Shown in pieces: positions 1 through 8,980 of a DNA stretch of 64,000 nt. Within the stretch, counting starts at the first letter, position 1, and every line of letters starts with the position of its first letter. A program made the position numbers and the translations under genes. The stretch lies in NCBI GenBank assembly GCA_050011195.1, contig JBEKJO010000001.1, positions 39,416 to 103,415 of the forward strand, in the 5' to 3' direction. Source of the DNA: PALSA-1440 sp050011195. Its GTDB lineage: Bacteria; Verrucomicrobiota; Verrucomicrobiia; Limisphaerales; UBA8199. The notes beneath the pieces are model-generated. The model saw only the letters and a list, made by a program, of their open reading frames with translations. It ran no database searches and was not told the DNA's origin.

Positions 1-96
1 GAACCACTTCTTGAACTGGGCAATCGGGTCGGCTTCCAGGTCGCTCCGCCGCAAGCCGGTCAGATTGTATTCTCTTCGTAAATCGGCGAAGGACAT
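1..96 (-). CDS. pdxH: Pyridoxamine 5'-phosphate oxidase, N-terminal fragment (runs off window)
   Basis: Thirty-two codons are visible from an ATG at 96 to the window edge. They read MSFADLRREYNLTGLRRSDL, then a DP-x2-QFKKWF stretch, which matches the start of the FMN-dependent PdxH family (oxidation of pyridoxamine/pyridoxine phosphate to pyridoxal phosphate, cytosolic). The start lies 4 nt after the leuD stop on the same strand, so the two are probably co-transcribed. Only the N-terminus is present, so the catalytic part cannot be checked. Confidence 0.75.
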   Translation of the reverse strand, partial: MSFADLRREYNLTGLRRSDLEADPIAQFKKWF

Positions 97-100
97 GCCC

Positions 101-649
101 TCAGCTCGGTATCATCCCCGTCTTGCGCGCGTAATTGAACAGCCCGCCCGCATCCACCACCGGCCGCACATCACCCAGGGGCTTTAACTTATAGACTTTG
201 CCCGTGCTCTTGGCGGTCACCGTGCCCGCGTCCAGGTCCACCGTCGCCACCTCGCCCGTCTTCAACACCTCGCACAGCCGGTCCGCCGATTCACAGGGAT
301 AAAGCTCGCCCGTCGCCACGGAGTTGCGAAAGAAGATGCGCGCGAAGCTCTCCGCCAGCACCACTTCGCAGCCCGCCGAGCCTAACGCAATCGGCGCGTG
401 CTCGCGCGAGCTGCCGCAGCCGAAGTTGCGCCCAGCGACCACGATCGGATACTCGCTGTCGAGTTGGCCTTCCTTCACGTAGCGCGTGGCGTAGGCCGAT
501 TCCGGCAGGCCGGCGAAGGCGTAAGCGCCCAGCTTCTCGTACTCCTCGGGAATCGTCGGCACGAGAGTCAAGTATTGCGCCGGGATAATCTGGTCGGTGT
601 CGATATTGTCCCGCACCACAAAGACCGGTCCTGTGAAAACAGATTGCAT
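101..649 (-). CDS. leuD: 3-isopropylmalate dehydratase small subunit
   Basis: The product has 182 residues, near the family norm. The N-terminal block VVRDNIDTDQIIPAQYL and the motif GRNFGCGSSREHAPIAL around residues 73-89 are the signature of the aconitase-like swivel subunit. With LeuC it interconverts 2- and 3-isopropylmalate in leucine biosynthesis in the cytosol. leuC is not next to it: the upstream side at 650-807 has no gene, and downstream comes pdxH with a 4-nt gap. No Shine-Dalgarno sequence is obvious before the ATG. Confidence 0.95.
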   Translation of the reverse strand: MQSVFTGPVFVVRDNIDTDQIIPAQYLTLVPTIPEEYEKLGAYAFAGLPESAYATRYVKEGQLDSEYPIVVAGRNFGCGSSREHAPIALGSAGCEVVLAESFARIFFRNSVATGELYPCESADRLCEVLKTGEVATVDLDAGTVTAKSTGKVYKLKPLGDVRPVVDAGGLFNYARKTGMIPS

Positions 650-807
650 GGCGGGAGATTGGAGTCAGCCGCGCCAATATTCAATCAGATTTACAGCCCC
701 TCAATCAGAGCGGATTCAAGCATGGGACTGTGTAGCCGCCGTACAGTTCGATTTGCAGTTCGATTTGCCTTGCCCTCCTTGCTCTGCTCTGACACCCTTG
801 CCCTCGA

Positions 808-1029
808 ATGCTGATCAAGCAGAAAAGTCGAATCCCTCTCAAGCCCCTGCAAACCGGCCAAGTCTGGCAAATGGAGGATTCGCATCTCCACGTTGACCTC
901 GTGGGCAAACACCTGGTGCACTATAAGCTCATCAAACGCGAGGCCAAGCGCACCCCAATGTCGCTCTCCAACATCAAGGCCGTGGAGAAATATCTCAAAG
1001 ACAACAAGGCCGTTCTGGTCCAGGGGTAG
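808..1029 (+). CDS. Small hypothetical protein (73 aa)
   Basis: This is a short open frame starting with ATG. The product is basic, with a plausible soluble composition and a well-behaved middle section (GQVWQMEDSHLHVDLVG, then KHLVHYKLIKREAKR). It ends KAVEKYLKDNKAVLVQG, which looks like a helix and strand rather than random translation. No signal peptide or membrane segment is seen. It stands alone between leuD and the two-component operon, both on the opposite strand. I believe it is a conserved small protein of this lineage, but I cannot assign a function. Confidence 0.55.
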   Translation: MLIKQKSRIPLKPLQTGQVWQMEDSHLHVDLVGKHLVHYKLIKREAKRTPMSLSNIKAVEKYLKDNKAVLVQG

Positions 1030-1181
1030 CGGAGGCGGAGCGCTCTGCCGCCGGCCACTGGCTCGGAGACCGCCGTGGTCCGCTTGGGAGTGGGGGGCGT
1101 GCGGGAGGCGGACGAAGGGCTGAGCCTGTGGGGCAAGGGGGGCTGGCAAAAATCTCAGGCGCGAGGTCGAGGATCTTCATA

Positions 1182-1856
1182 CTAATGGTCGTGATTCCAG
1201 CGGATGGCCAATTGCAGGAGTTCGCTCGTGCTCTGAAGGTTTAGCTTTTCCTTGATGCGCGTGCGGTAGGTATCAACCGTCTTCATGTCAATGCGCAGTT
1301 GCTCGGCGATCTCGCGCGTGCTCAAGCCGCGGCCGGTCATCTCGAACACCTGCAGCTCACGGTCCCCCAGAAGCTCGGCGATCGAGTCGCTCACGGCCTG
1401 GGGTTTTGAAGTCAGGCGCGCGAGCACCGTGGAGGCCGTCTTCTCGCTGAGATAAATGCCGCCGCCCAACACCCGGCGGATAGCCAGCAGGATGTCGCGG
1501 GTGGCCTGCTGTTTGGTAATGTAGCCTTGCGCGCCGGCGCGGAGGACACGCTCGGCGTAGAGGGTCTCGTCGTGCATGGAGACCACCAGAATGAGCAGCT
1601 TGGGCCAGCGCGCGTGGATGTCCTTGATCAGCTCCAGGCCGCTGGAGCTTTTCAGCATCAGGTCAATGACCGCCAGATCGGGTTTGGTAGTCTCGACCGC
1701 CTCTAAGGCCCCTTGCCGGTCTTCGGCTGCCGCACACACCGTCAAGTCTGGTTCAAGGTTGATGGCCTCGGCCAGCCCGTCGCGGACGATCGGGTGATCA
1801 TCCACGAGAATAATGCGGGTAGGCTTGGTGTTGCGAGGTTCGGGAGAATGGGTCAT
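1182..1856 (-). CDS. NarL/LuxR-family response regulator
   Basis: The 224-residue protein has a receiver domain (about 13-130) with acidic pair D19-D20 and phospho-acceptor D65 (LAVIDLML), and a C-terminal LuxR-type HTH (about 155-215: DRELQVFEMTGRGLSTREIAEQ). The frame stays open further upstream, but the ATG at 1856 gives the canonical N-terminus, and anything earlier would overlap the kinase. It starts 8 nt after the kinase stop, so the two form a cognate pair in one operon. The likely job is DNA binding once phosphorylated. Targets are unknown; the divergent PEP-CTERM/propeller genes are candidates by position. Confidence 0.93.
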   Translation of the reverse strand: MTHSPEPRNTKPTRIILVDDHPIVRDGLAEAINLEPDLTVCAAAEDRQGALEAVETTKPDLAVIDLMLKSSSGLELIKDIHARWPKLLILVVSMHDETLYAERVLRAGAQGYITKQQATRDILLAIRRVLGGGIYLSEKTASTVLARLTSKPQAVSDSIAELLGDRELQVFEMTGRGLSTREIAEQLRIDMKTVDTYRTRIKEKLNLQSTSELLQLAIRWNHDH

Positions 1857-1864
1857 AAATACGT

Positions 1865-4204
1865 TCAACGGATATTCTGCGGAACGCGACACGAAACGAT
1901 GGTCCCGTTCTTGTCGCTCTGGATTTGGAGGCTGCCGCCGATGAGGCGCGCGCGGTAATCCATAATGTGAAGTCCCATGCCCGAGCTGCGCCGTGGCGCC
2001 GGGTCGAGGCCTTTGCCATCGTCTTTGATCTGCAAGACGATTGCGCCTTCGGACTCCGTCAGTTGGATGGAGAGGTTGCGCGCACCGCTGTGTTTCAGGG
2101 CATTGTTCAACGCTTCCTGCGCGATCCGGTAAAGATGCGTGGCGGTCGTCACATTGCAATGCGGCCCCTGACGGTCCGCTTCACACCGGCATTGCACCGG
2201 ATGCCGTTCGCTGGTGGTGCCGGCCAGTTCCTCGAGCGCGGGCACCAGCCCTTCGGTGCGGAGCCGGATCGGATAAAGTCCACGGCAGACGCGGCGAGAT
2301 TCAGTGATGGCTTCGTCCAGGAGCCCGCAGATTTTGCGCGCGACCGCCGCCTCCGGACGCTGTTGCGCGTTGAGTGATTGTTCCAGCGAATTGGCTTTGA
2401 GCGTCACGCCAATGAGTTGCTGGCATAGCCCGTCGTGGACATCCTGCCCAATGCGCGCCTGTTCGCGATCGCTGATCTCCAGAATCTCCCGCTGCAGACG
2501 AAAGCGCTCGGTGACGTCGGTCGCGACGGCGATGAAGCCGGCAGGATGCCTGTCCTTGTCCCGGACCGGCGAGAAGCGGCACTCGAAGACGGTCGAGGCA
2601 AACTCCAATACCGAGCTGAATGCCTCACCGGCCAGCGCCCGGCGAACATTCTCCAGCATCAGGGGGAAGTCCTTATAGACCTCCGCTGCCGACCGTCGCA
2701 GGTGTTCGCCCGGCTTGACGCCCATGGCGCTGAGGGCCTGTCCATCCTCGAAGGTGATCGTGCCGCGAGCGTCGGCGGCCAGCAGGGCGATGGGCGCGCT
2801 GTTGATGATCGTGCGCAAGTGCGCTTCGCTGCGGCGGGACGATTCCTCGGCCCGGATGCGCGCGATGGCCCCCGCCACCTGGGAGGCAATCAACTCGATC
2901 CCCACGCGCGTCTTGGGCGGAATCTCATCCTCCCGGTACGAGGCGAGGTTCAACAGCCCGAGCACCGCGCCCTGATGCTGCACGGGCACGACCGCCAGCG
3001 CCCGCAAGCCTTCGCCGCCCCACAGCACTTCCAGACTGCGCGGTATCTGCTCGTGGCGCGCGTAAAGGGTCTGGCCACCCTTCACCAGACGGGCCTCGGT
3101 CGCGTCCGCCTTATAGTGTGAGATGCGGGCGGCGAACGCGTCGGATAATCCTCGATGCGCCTCCAGGTGGAGGTCGCCGGTCTCCGGGTTCAGCAGATAG
3201 ACTCCGCCACAATCGATGCCCTCCAGTTGCACGGCGATCTCCAGCAGCCGATCCAGCGCGAACTTCAGATCGCTGGTGGAACTGAGTGCCACGGCGACAT
3301 TCCGCTGGGCTTGCAGCAGGTGTTCGTTCCGCTTGCGCTCCGTAATGTCCGCCGCAATGCCCACGAGGCGATACACCGCTCCGGCCTCGTTCTTCACCGG
3401 GAACGCCCGGTCATGCACCCAGCGCAGCGACCCGTCCGGCCGCACGACGCGGTACTCCTCGTCGTACTCACCCGTGATTTGCTTCGCAAAGGTGGCGCGC
3501 GTCACGCGCTCGCGGTCTTCGGGATGAACTCCCTCCAGCCACGTGGCTGGCGACCCGTAAAGGGTTTTGCAGGACTCGCCCCACAGCGTCTCGAAGGCGG
3601 GGCTGACGTACTCCACCTGGCCTTTGGAAGGGGCGGTTACCCAGAAGACATCGGTGATGTTTCCCGTGACCTGCTTGAAGAGTTGCACCGTTTCGCGCAA
3701 CAGCTCGACGGTCTGCTTGTGCTCCTCGACTTCACTCTCCAGCCGCGCGGTGCGTTGCTCGACTGTGCGCTCCAGCTCGCGGGTTAAGCGCCCGACTTCC
3801 GCCGCCAGCCAGCCCATCGCGGCAAACGCCAGCAAGCGCACCAGTGAGTTCGCGGCAAAAATCCAGCCCAGCCGGGCCGCGCCCGCGCCCGCGGTCTCGG
3901 CCAGATACAGGCAAACTCCCGATGCCAGCGCGCACACGAGCGCGCCGCGCGCTCCCGCAACCCAACCCACTAAAGCGCAGGCCAGCAAGTAGAAGAACTC
4001 GAAATTCAATCCGCGGACGGCCTGGAGGTTGATCCAGCCAAGCACGACAATCAGAACAACACCAACCGCCGTTAGGATCGTGCCGGGCGCCAGGCCGATA
4101 GCCTGGCCGCAATGGAGGAGGCGGGCCGCCTTGGGACCGAACAGTCCGACCCCCACGGCTCTGTCCTTGGAGAGGCCGCCGATGAAATGTGTGAGCTTTG
4201 GCAT
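1865..4204 (-). CDS. Membrane sensor histidine kinase, PAS-GAF-PAS-HisKA_3 (NarX/DegS type)
   Basis: The protein has 779 residues. Hydrophobic segments at about 40-135 should give several membrane helices, followed by a charged coiled linker at 136-170. A PAS/PAC domain is at about 175-292 (ends ADITERKRNE), a GAF-like domain at about 300-455 and a second PAS at about 460-570. The dimerisation/phospho-acceptor region has H590 in REQARIGQDVHDGLCQQL. The HATPase domain at about 685-776 has an N-box (QEALNNALKH) and a G-box (DDGKGL). This is the HPK7 layout that partners NarL-type regulators, and the regulator gene follows 8 nt downstream. The GAF/PAS ligands are unknown. Confidence 0.93.
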   Translation of the reverse strand: MPKLTHFIGGLSKDRAVGVGLFGPKAARLLHCGQAIGLAPGTILTAVGVVLIVVLGWINLQAVRGLNFEFFYLLACALVGWVAGARGALVCALASGVCLYLAETAGAGAARLGWIFAANSLVRLLAFAAMGWLAAEVGRLTRELERTVEQRTARLESEVEEHKQTVELLRETVQLFKQVTGNITDVFWVTAPSKGQVEYVSPAFETLWGESCKTLYGSPATWLEGVHPEDRERVTRATFAKQITGEYDEEYRVVRPDGSLRWVHDRAFPVKNEAGAVYRLVGIAADITERKRNEHLLQAQRNVAVALSSTSDLKFALDRLLEIAVQLEGIDCGGVYLLNPETGDLHLEAHRGLSDAFAARISHYKADATEARLVKGGQTLYARHEQIPRSLEVLWGGEGLRALAVVPVQHQGAVLGLLNLASYREDEIPPKTRVGIELIASQVAGAIARIRAEESSRRSEAHLRTIINSAPIALLAADARGTITFEDGQALSAMGVKPGEHLRRSAAEVYKDFPLMLENVRRALAGEAFSSVLEFASTVFECRFSPVRDKDRHPAGFIAVATDVTERFRLQREILEISDREQARIGQDVHDGLCQQLIGVTLKANSLEQSLNAQQRPEAAVARKICGLLDEAITESRRVCRGLYPIRLRTEGLVPALEELAGTTSERHPVQCRCEADRQGPHCNVTTATHLYRIAQEALNNALKHSGARNLSIQLTESEGAIVLQIKDDGKGLDPAPRRSSGMGLHIMDYRARLIGGSLQIQSDKNGTIVSCRVPQNIR

Positions 4205-4320
4205 AAGCGTTCGAAGAAGCCGGGAATTCCAACAGACGTTTCCCGGCTTCCTCGAAAGCCAATACTATCAAATGCCCGGTCGATTGTGAAACGGGATTGT
4301 GTGCGGGGGTGCCCCTTTTT

Positions 4321-4413
4321 GTAAGCTTAAATCTTACATGCTTTTCAGAGCTTTTCTTACATCACTTTCCGGGTTCTCCCGACAGACAGGATTCGGGGGA
4401 TATGGTGTACAAT
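4321..4413. promoter_or_regulatory. Candidate operator/promoter region in the divergent spacer
   Basis: The spacer between the kinase start (4204) and the PEP-CTERM gene (4422) holds the 8-mer TCTTACAT twice (4332-4339 and 4355-4362), 23 bp apart or about two helical turns. An inverted GTAAG lies at 4321-4325, so GTAAG-N7-CTTAC is palindromic. A TACAAT hexamer at 4408-4413 resembles a -10 box but sits only 8 nt before the ATG. The arrangement would suit binding by a dimeric regulator such as the adjacent NarL-type protein. This is inference from spacing only. Confidence 0.35.
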
Positions 4414-4421
4414 CGTAGCAA

Positions 4422-4769
4422 ATGAGAACAAAGCTATCTTCACTTGTAGTGGCTGGCCTGCCGATTTGCGCCGCGCTTTGGGCCATGCCTCAAGCTGTTA
4501 GCGGGCAAATCTATGTCGCGAACTACGGCAGCGGCACGATTGGCGAATACACCACCGCTGGGGCGACGGTCAACGCCTCGCTGGTCTCAGGGTTGAATGA
4601 GCCGGAATACCTCGACGTTGAAACCGTGCCCGAACCTTCCACGCTGGCCTTGGCCGGTTTGGGCGGGTTGGCTTTGCTGCGGCTCCGTCGCCAGCGGCAC
4701 TTTCGGTTTTCGTTGTGTGAGGAGGCCTTAGCCTGTACAGTAATGAATCAGTGGCGGACATACAGATAA
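4422..4769 (+). CDS. Miniature PEP-CTERM exported protein
   Basis: The product has 115 residues. A signal peptide spans about 1-28 (cut near VSGQ), followed by a short body containing one repeat-like unit (IYVANYGSGTIGEYTTAGA). Then comes a C-terminal sorting tag: VPEPST, a hydrophobic stretch ALAGLGGLALL and a basic RLRRQR cluster. This is the PEP-CTERM signal read by exosortase. Related proteins, as I know them, carry many such repeats, whereas only one is here and the body is about 40 residues. The frame also runs about 23 residues past the Arg cluster, which is unusual and suggests the original stop was lost. It ends 4 nt before the next gene. Confidence 0.8.
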   Translation: MRTKLSSLVVAGLPICAALWAMPQAVSGQIYVANYGSGTIGEYTTAGATVNASLVSGLNEPEYLDVETVPEPSTLALAGLGGLALLRLRRQRHFRFSLCEEALACTVMNQWRTYR

Positions 4770-4773
4770 ACGT

Positions 4774-7700
4774 ATGAAAGCAAATCCAGTCCAGAGAGTG
4801 GAGAGGCTGGCGGGAACATGTTTGAGGAGTTGGCGGCGGGCAGCACTGCTCACCCTCATCGCCGGGATCAGCGTGCCGGCGATCGGCCAGCCGCTCCAAT
4901 TGGTATCGGTTCTTGATCCCTCGCAGGCACCGCCGTCGGGCGGCAGCGGCGACTCGTGGGCGCCGGTCATCAGCCCCGACGGACGCTATGTCCTCTTTGC
5001 CAGCACCGCGAACAACCTGGTGCTGACCAGCACGACGAACCCGATCCCGGCCCTGTTTCCCCCGAAACTCAATGTCTTCCTGCGCGACCGCACGAACGGC
5101 ACGACGACGCTGGTCAGCGTCAACCTCAGCGGGACAGGGGGCGGCAACGGGGATTCAACGCCTTCAACCCTCTCGACCAATGGCCGCTATGCCGTGTTTG
5201 AAAGCAGCGCCAGCGACCTGGTCCCCGGCGACACGAATAACGTCGCCGACGTGTTTGTCCGCGACCTGGTCGCCGGCACGACCCTGCTGGTCAGCGTCAG
5301 CACCAACGGCGGAAGTGCCAATGGCGCGTCCCGCAGTTCGGTCATGACCCCGGACGGGCGTTACGTGGCGTTCGTGAGCGAAGCCAGTAATCTGGTGCCC
5401 AATGACACAAACGGCATTCCTGACGTGTTTGTGCGCGACTTGCAGACGGGCACGACCACGCTCGTCAGCGTGGGCGCAACCTTCAGCAGCGGCAGCCTGG
5501 GGGAAGGCGGCTCGGAATCGCCGGAGATTACTCCCAACGGTCGCTACGTTGCTTTCTACAGCCTGGCCACCAATCTCGTGCCGGGAGTCACGACTGGGGG
5601 CGACATATACGTCCGTGATCTGGTTGGCGGAACCACCACTTGGGTGAGCAGCTACGCGCGTACGGCCTTGCAGTCCATCATGGGAACAACGAATGCCATC
5701 TGCTACGGTCAGGTCCTCAGCGACGATGGGCAATTCGTTGCCTATCAAACCAGCCCGCTCCCCGGTTCAGGTTCGGTGTGGTCGGCAGGGGTTGTTCTCC
5801 GGTACAGCCTGCAAACCGGCCTGACCGACGTGGTGAACACCAATGCGAATGTCCGCACGGGGGCGCCCGAAGATGTGCGGAGCCTCGATATGACCCCGGA
5901 CGGCCAGTTCATCGCTTTCATCGCCAATGTGAACGACACTTCGGGGACGAACACCTGCGTTGAGGTCTGGGATGCGCAAACCGGCGCGACGACGCTGGCG
6001 AGCGGAGACCTCAGTAACAACGTGCCGGCCAATGCGACGTGTGACTGGCCTGGCCTGGACCCCAGCGGACGGTTCGTCGTTTTCCTGAGCAGCGCCACGA
6101 ATCTGGTCACCAATTCACTGGCGGGGGCTTATCACGTGTACGTGCGGGACACGCTGGCTGGCACCACGACGCTGGTGGACGCGGACACCAACGGGGTCGG
6201 TTCGATGATCAGCCCGGTAACCATTCCACAGATGACCTCTAATGGGCAATACGTGGCGTTCGAGTGCCCCGATGCCAGCCTGGTGCCCAATGATCGCAAC
6301 CACGACTATGATGTGTTTGTGCGTGAATTGGTTGCCGGGACTAATGAACTGATTTCCGCCAGAGACCCGACACTGCCAACGCTCACTCCGAACGGCCCGA
6401 GCTTGCTCTCCACCTTGTCCGTCAGCACGAATGGCCGTTATATCGCATTCGCCAGCGAAGCCGACAACCTCGTGCCCGGGGACACGAACGGCTACCGGGA
6501 CGTTTTTGTCCGCGACCTGCTGCTCGGCACCAATACCCTGGTGAGCGTGGCCACCAACGGGGCGGTCGGGAATAGCCTCTCGACGGACCCGGCCATCAGC
6601 GGGGATGGCCGCTATGTGGCGTTTACCAGCAGCGCCGACAACCTTGTGCCGGGTGATACCAACAATGCTCAGGACGTTTTTGTGCGCGATTTGCAGGCTG
6701 GAACGACCGTCCTCGTGAGCGTGAACACCGCAGGCACCGGTTCGGGAAATGGCGCGTCCTATTCCCCCGCACTCAGTTCCAACGGAAGATATGTTCTGTT
6801 CCGAAGTTTGGCGGCGAACCTTGCGTCCGGGTCGTTCACCGCAGGCTATGAAAACCTGTTCCTGCGTGATTTACAGACAGGCACCAATTATGCGCTGACC
6901 CATACGACTTCGGGCAGTCCGGTAAGCTCGATGACTCCCGATGGCCGGTTCGTTGCGTTTTCTGGAGTCGTTTCAGGGAGTGCCGCGAAACTGTACGTTT
7001 GGGATTCGCAGTTAGCCGGGCTGGTTTATACCAATGCGGTCAGCGGGATTGTGAACCTGGTTGTGAGTTCCAACGGGAATCGCATCGCCTATACCACAGG
7101 CGTCACGTTGTATGCCGTGGATCGGGCGGCAAAGACCAACTGGACGATTGGCCCTCTGGCCTCCACTTCGCACCCGGGACTGCGCTTCAGCGGGGACGGA
7201 CGTTATCTGGCCTACGTGACACCGGTGAGCGGCACAAATCAGGTCTGCCTTTACGATCTTCAAAACCGGACCAATCTTCTGGTCAGCCGGAGCGACAACT
7301 CGTCTGCCGCGGCCAATGGCGCTTCCGATTGGCCGGATATCAGCGTTGATGGGCGTTTCGTGGCTTATCGCAGCATGGCCAGCAACATCGTTCCCGGCGA
7401 CACGAACGGCCTGCCCGATGTGTTCCTTTACGACACACAGAATAACACTACAACGCTCTTGAGCGCGGACCGGTTCGGAGGTTCAGCAGGCGACAACCGG
7501 TCCTTGGCGCCCGTGTTCAGCGGCGACGGACAAACCCTGGTGTTCCAGAGCTGGGCTTCGGACCTGGTGGCCCAGGATTTCAATCACAGCAGCGATGTGT
7601 TTGCCTACAGCCTTTCTTCCTCCGGCCAAATACCTCTGTTCTCTGCGACGATTATCGGCGGGACCGGCGCGGGGTCGGCTCCCTGGGTGAGCTGGCCGGT

Positions 7701-7860
7701 GGTGCCCGGGAGAACCTACCAAGTGCAATTCAAGAATTCCCTGAATGACGCGGTGTGGCAGGACCTGAACCAGGAGGTCACCATCATTGGCAACCAGGGT
7801 TACGTGAACGACATCTCGGCCGGCAGTGGCCCCAGGTTTTATCGCATTGTAGCTTATTAA
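4774..7860 (+). CDS. Secreted TolB/PD40-type beta-propeller repeat protein (1028 aa)
   Basis: A signal peptide covers residues 1-39 (basic start, LLTLIAGISVPAIGQ). The body has about sixteen PD40/TolB-like units with the pattern x-DGRYVAFxSxAxNLVPGDTN followed by DVFVRDLxxGTTxLVSV, roughly 50-60 residues apart. They probably form one or two beta-propellers outside the cytoplasm. The C-terminal 70 residues (PGRTYQVQFKNSLNDAVWQD to GPRFYRIVAY) form a separate beta-rich tail. A similar 'RFY' ending occurs in the 53934-54920 protein, so it may be a shared sorting or attachment domain. No catalytic motif is seen. It follows the PEP-CTERM gene by 4 nt and is probably in one operon with it and the prepilin-like gene. 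Confidence 0.85.
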   Translation: MKANPVQRVERLAGTCLRSWRRAALLTLIAGISVPAIGQPLQLVSVLDPSQAPPSGGSGDSWAPVISPDGRYVLFASTANNLVLTSTTNPIPALFPPKLNVFLRDRTNGTTTLVSVNLSGTGGGNGDSTPSTLSTNGRYAVFESSASDLVPGDTNNVADVFVRDLVAGTTLLVSVSTNGGSANGASRSSVMTPDGRYVAFVSEASNLVPNDTNGIPDVFVRDLQTGTTTLVSVGATFSSGSLGEGGSESPEITPNGRYVAFYSLATNLVPGVTTGGDIYVRDLVGGTTTWVSSYARTALQSIMGTTNAICYGQVLSDDGQFVAYQTSPLPGSGSVWSAGVVLRYSLQTGLTDVVNTNANVRTGAPEDVRSLDMTPDGQFIAFIANVNDTSGTNTCVEVWDAQTGATTLASGDLSNNVPANATCDWPGLDPSGRFVVFLSSATNLVTNSLAGAYHVYVRDTLAGTTTLVDADTNGVGSMISPVTIPQMTSNGQYVAFECPDASLVPNDRNHDYDVFVRELVAGTNELISARDPTLPTLTPNGPSLLSTLSVSTNGRYIAFASEADNLVPGDTNGYRDVFVRDLLLGTNTLVSVATNGAVGNSLSTDPAISGDGRYVAFTSSADNLVPGDTNNAQDVFVRDLQAGTTVLVSVNTAGTGSGNGASYSPALSSNGRYVLFRSLAANLASGSFTAGYENLFLRDLQTGTNYALTHTTSGSPVSSMTPDGRFVAFSGVVSGSAAKLYVWDSQLAGLVYTNAVSGIVNLVVSSNGNRIAYTTGVTLYAVDRAAKTNWTIGPLASTSHPGLRFSGDGRYLAYVTPVSGTNQVCLYDLQNRTNLLVSRSDNSSAAANGASDWPDISVDGRFVAYRSMASNIVPGDTNGLPDVFLYDTQNNTTTLLSADRFGGSAGDNRSLAPVFSGDGQTLVFQSWASDLVAQDFNHSSDVFAYSLSSSGQIPLFSATIIGGTGAGSAPWVSWPVVPGRTYQVQFKNSLNDAVWQDLNQEVTIIGNQGYVNDISAGSGPRFYRIVAY

Positions 7861-7873
7861 AAGGAGATCGCTT

Positions 7874-8797
7874 ATGAACGCATTCCAGTGCTTGGCTCTT
7901 GAAGACCGGCTTTCAAAGCCGGTGGTGAAAAACAGGGTGGGGAACGTGGCGCAGGGATGCCCCGCGCACCCGCCGCCACGGATGGCCGCCCTACGCAGTC
8001 ACGGGTTTACGCTGATCGAACTGGTGGTGGTGCTCGCCCTGATCGCACTTGGGGCCGCCATGCTGACGCCTGGTCTGGCCCATACCCGGCCCAATGTTCG
8101 CGCCATACAGTGTCTGAGCAACCTCAGTCAAATGCAGGCCGGCTGGCGGATGTATGCGTCTGATTTCAATGACGTGATGCTCCCAAACGCCCCTTTAGGA
8201 ATGGTGAACGCCGATACTTGGTGCGGCAGCCAGTCCGAGGATTGGAAGAACTCGAATGCGAATACCAATCCTGCGCCTTATCTCGCCGCCCTGCTGGCTT
8301 CATACGTCGGGAACCAGATTGGGCTTTACAAATGTCCCGGCGACACGATTCCGTCGAGCAACGGGCCGCGTATCCGCAGCTATTCGATGAACGGCCAGAT
8401 GGGCAACTTCTACTGCGAATCGCTCGCGCAGTCTTACAACCCCGGCTACAACGCCTACGTAAAAGTCACTGAGCTGGTCGGCGCACTTCCGCCGGCGATG
8501 GCTCTTGTGTTCTGTGAAGAGAACATGTGCAGTTTGGACGACGGTTACTTGCAGGTGGACGATTACAACGACAGTGGCTGGCCGGACGTGCCAGGGTCCT
8601 ACCATAATGGTGGCATGGGCGTTTCTTTTGCTGACGGCCACGTCGAGCTGCATCAATGGGTCACTGGCGCTCTGCTGATACCCGTTAGATTCGGCTTTGG
8701 CTATCCTTCGGGGAACTACCCCGCGTTTACGGGTGGCCACACCAATGCTGATCTGGTGTGGTGGAAGGCCCACACGGCGGCCCCGCTGGGCCAGTGA
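7874..8797 (+). CDS. Prepilin-type N-terminal cleavage/methylation domain protein
   Basis: The product has 307 residues. G44-FTLIELVVVLALIALGAAML is a type IV pilin/pseudopilin N-terminus with cleavage expected after G44, and it ends in the SFADGHVEL block typical of the H-X9-DG family found in Planctomycetes and Verrucomicrobia. AAGGAG at 7861-7866 is a good ribosome-binding site for the ATG at 7874. That gives an abnormally long 44-residue leader, part of which is encoded by a perfect palindrome at 7905-7923. A start at 7982 would give a normal 7-8 residue leader but has no visible Shine-Dalgarno. It lies 13 nt after the propeller gene. Confidence 0.85.
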   Translation: MNAFQCLALEDRLSKPVVKNRVGNVAQGCPAHPPPRMAALRSHGFTLIELVVVLALIALGAAMLTPGLAHTRPNVRAIQCLSNLSQMQAGWRMYASDFNDVMLPNAPLGMVNADTWCGSQSEDWKNSNANTNPAPYLAALLASYVGNQIGLYKCPGDTIPSSNGPRIRSYSMNGQMGNFYCESLAQSYNPGYNAYVKVTELVGALPPAMALVFCEENMCSLDDGYLQVDDYNDSGWPDVPGSYHNGGMGVSFADGHVELHQWVTGALLIPVRFGFGYPSGNYPAFTGGHTNADLVWWKAHTAAPLGQ

Positions 8798-8980
8798 AAG
8801 AGAGGTGTGTCTTTGGATTGAACTGGTATGATACCCCAAGTCGCCTTCTCGCGAACATTTCAAAGGTCGAGACTCCAAGACAAGCATCTCCTCAGACTTC
8901 AACTGCGGCTTCCAGGTTGAAAGGAAGGATTCCGGTGATCCTGACTTGTCTTCCGGCACGCCCCGGCTTAAAAGGGAGCC

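Noticed and set aside
1857..2159. Longer start for the response regulator
   Set aside because: It would overlap the kinase 3' end and add about 100 Arg/Pro-rich residues unlike any receiver domain; the ATG at 1856 gives the normal N-terminus.
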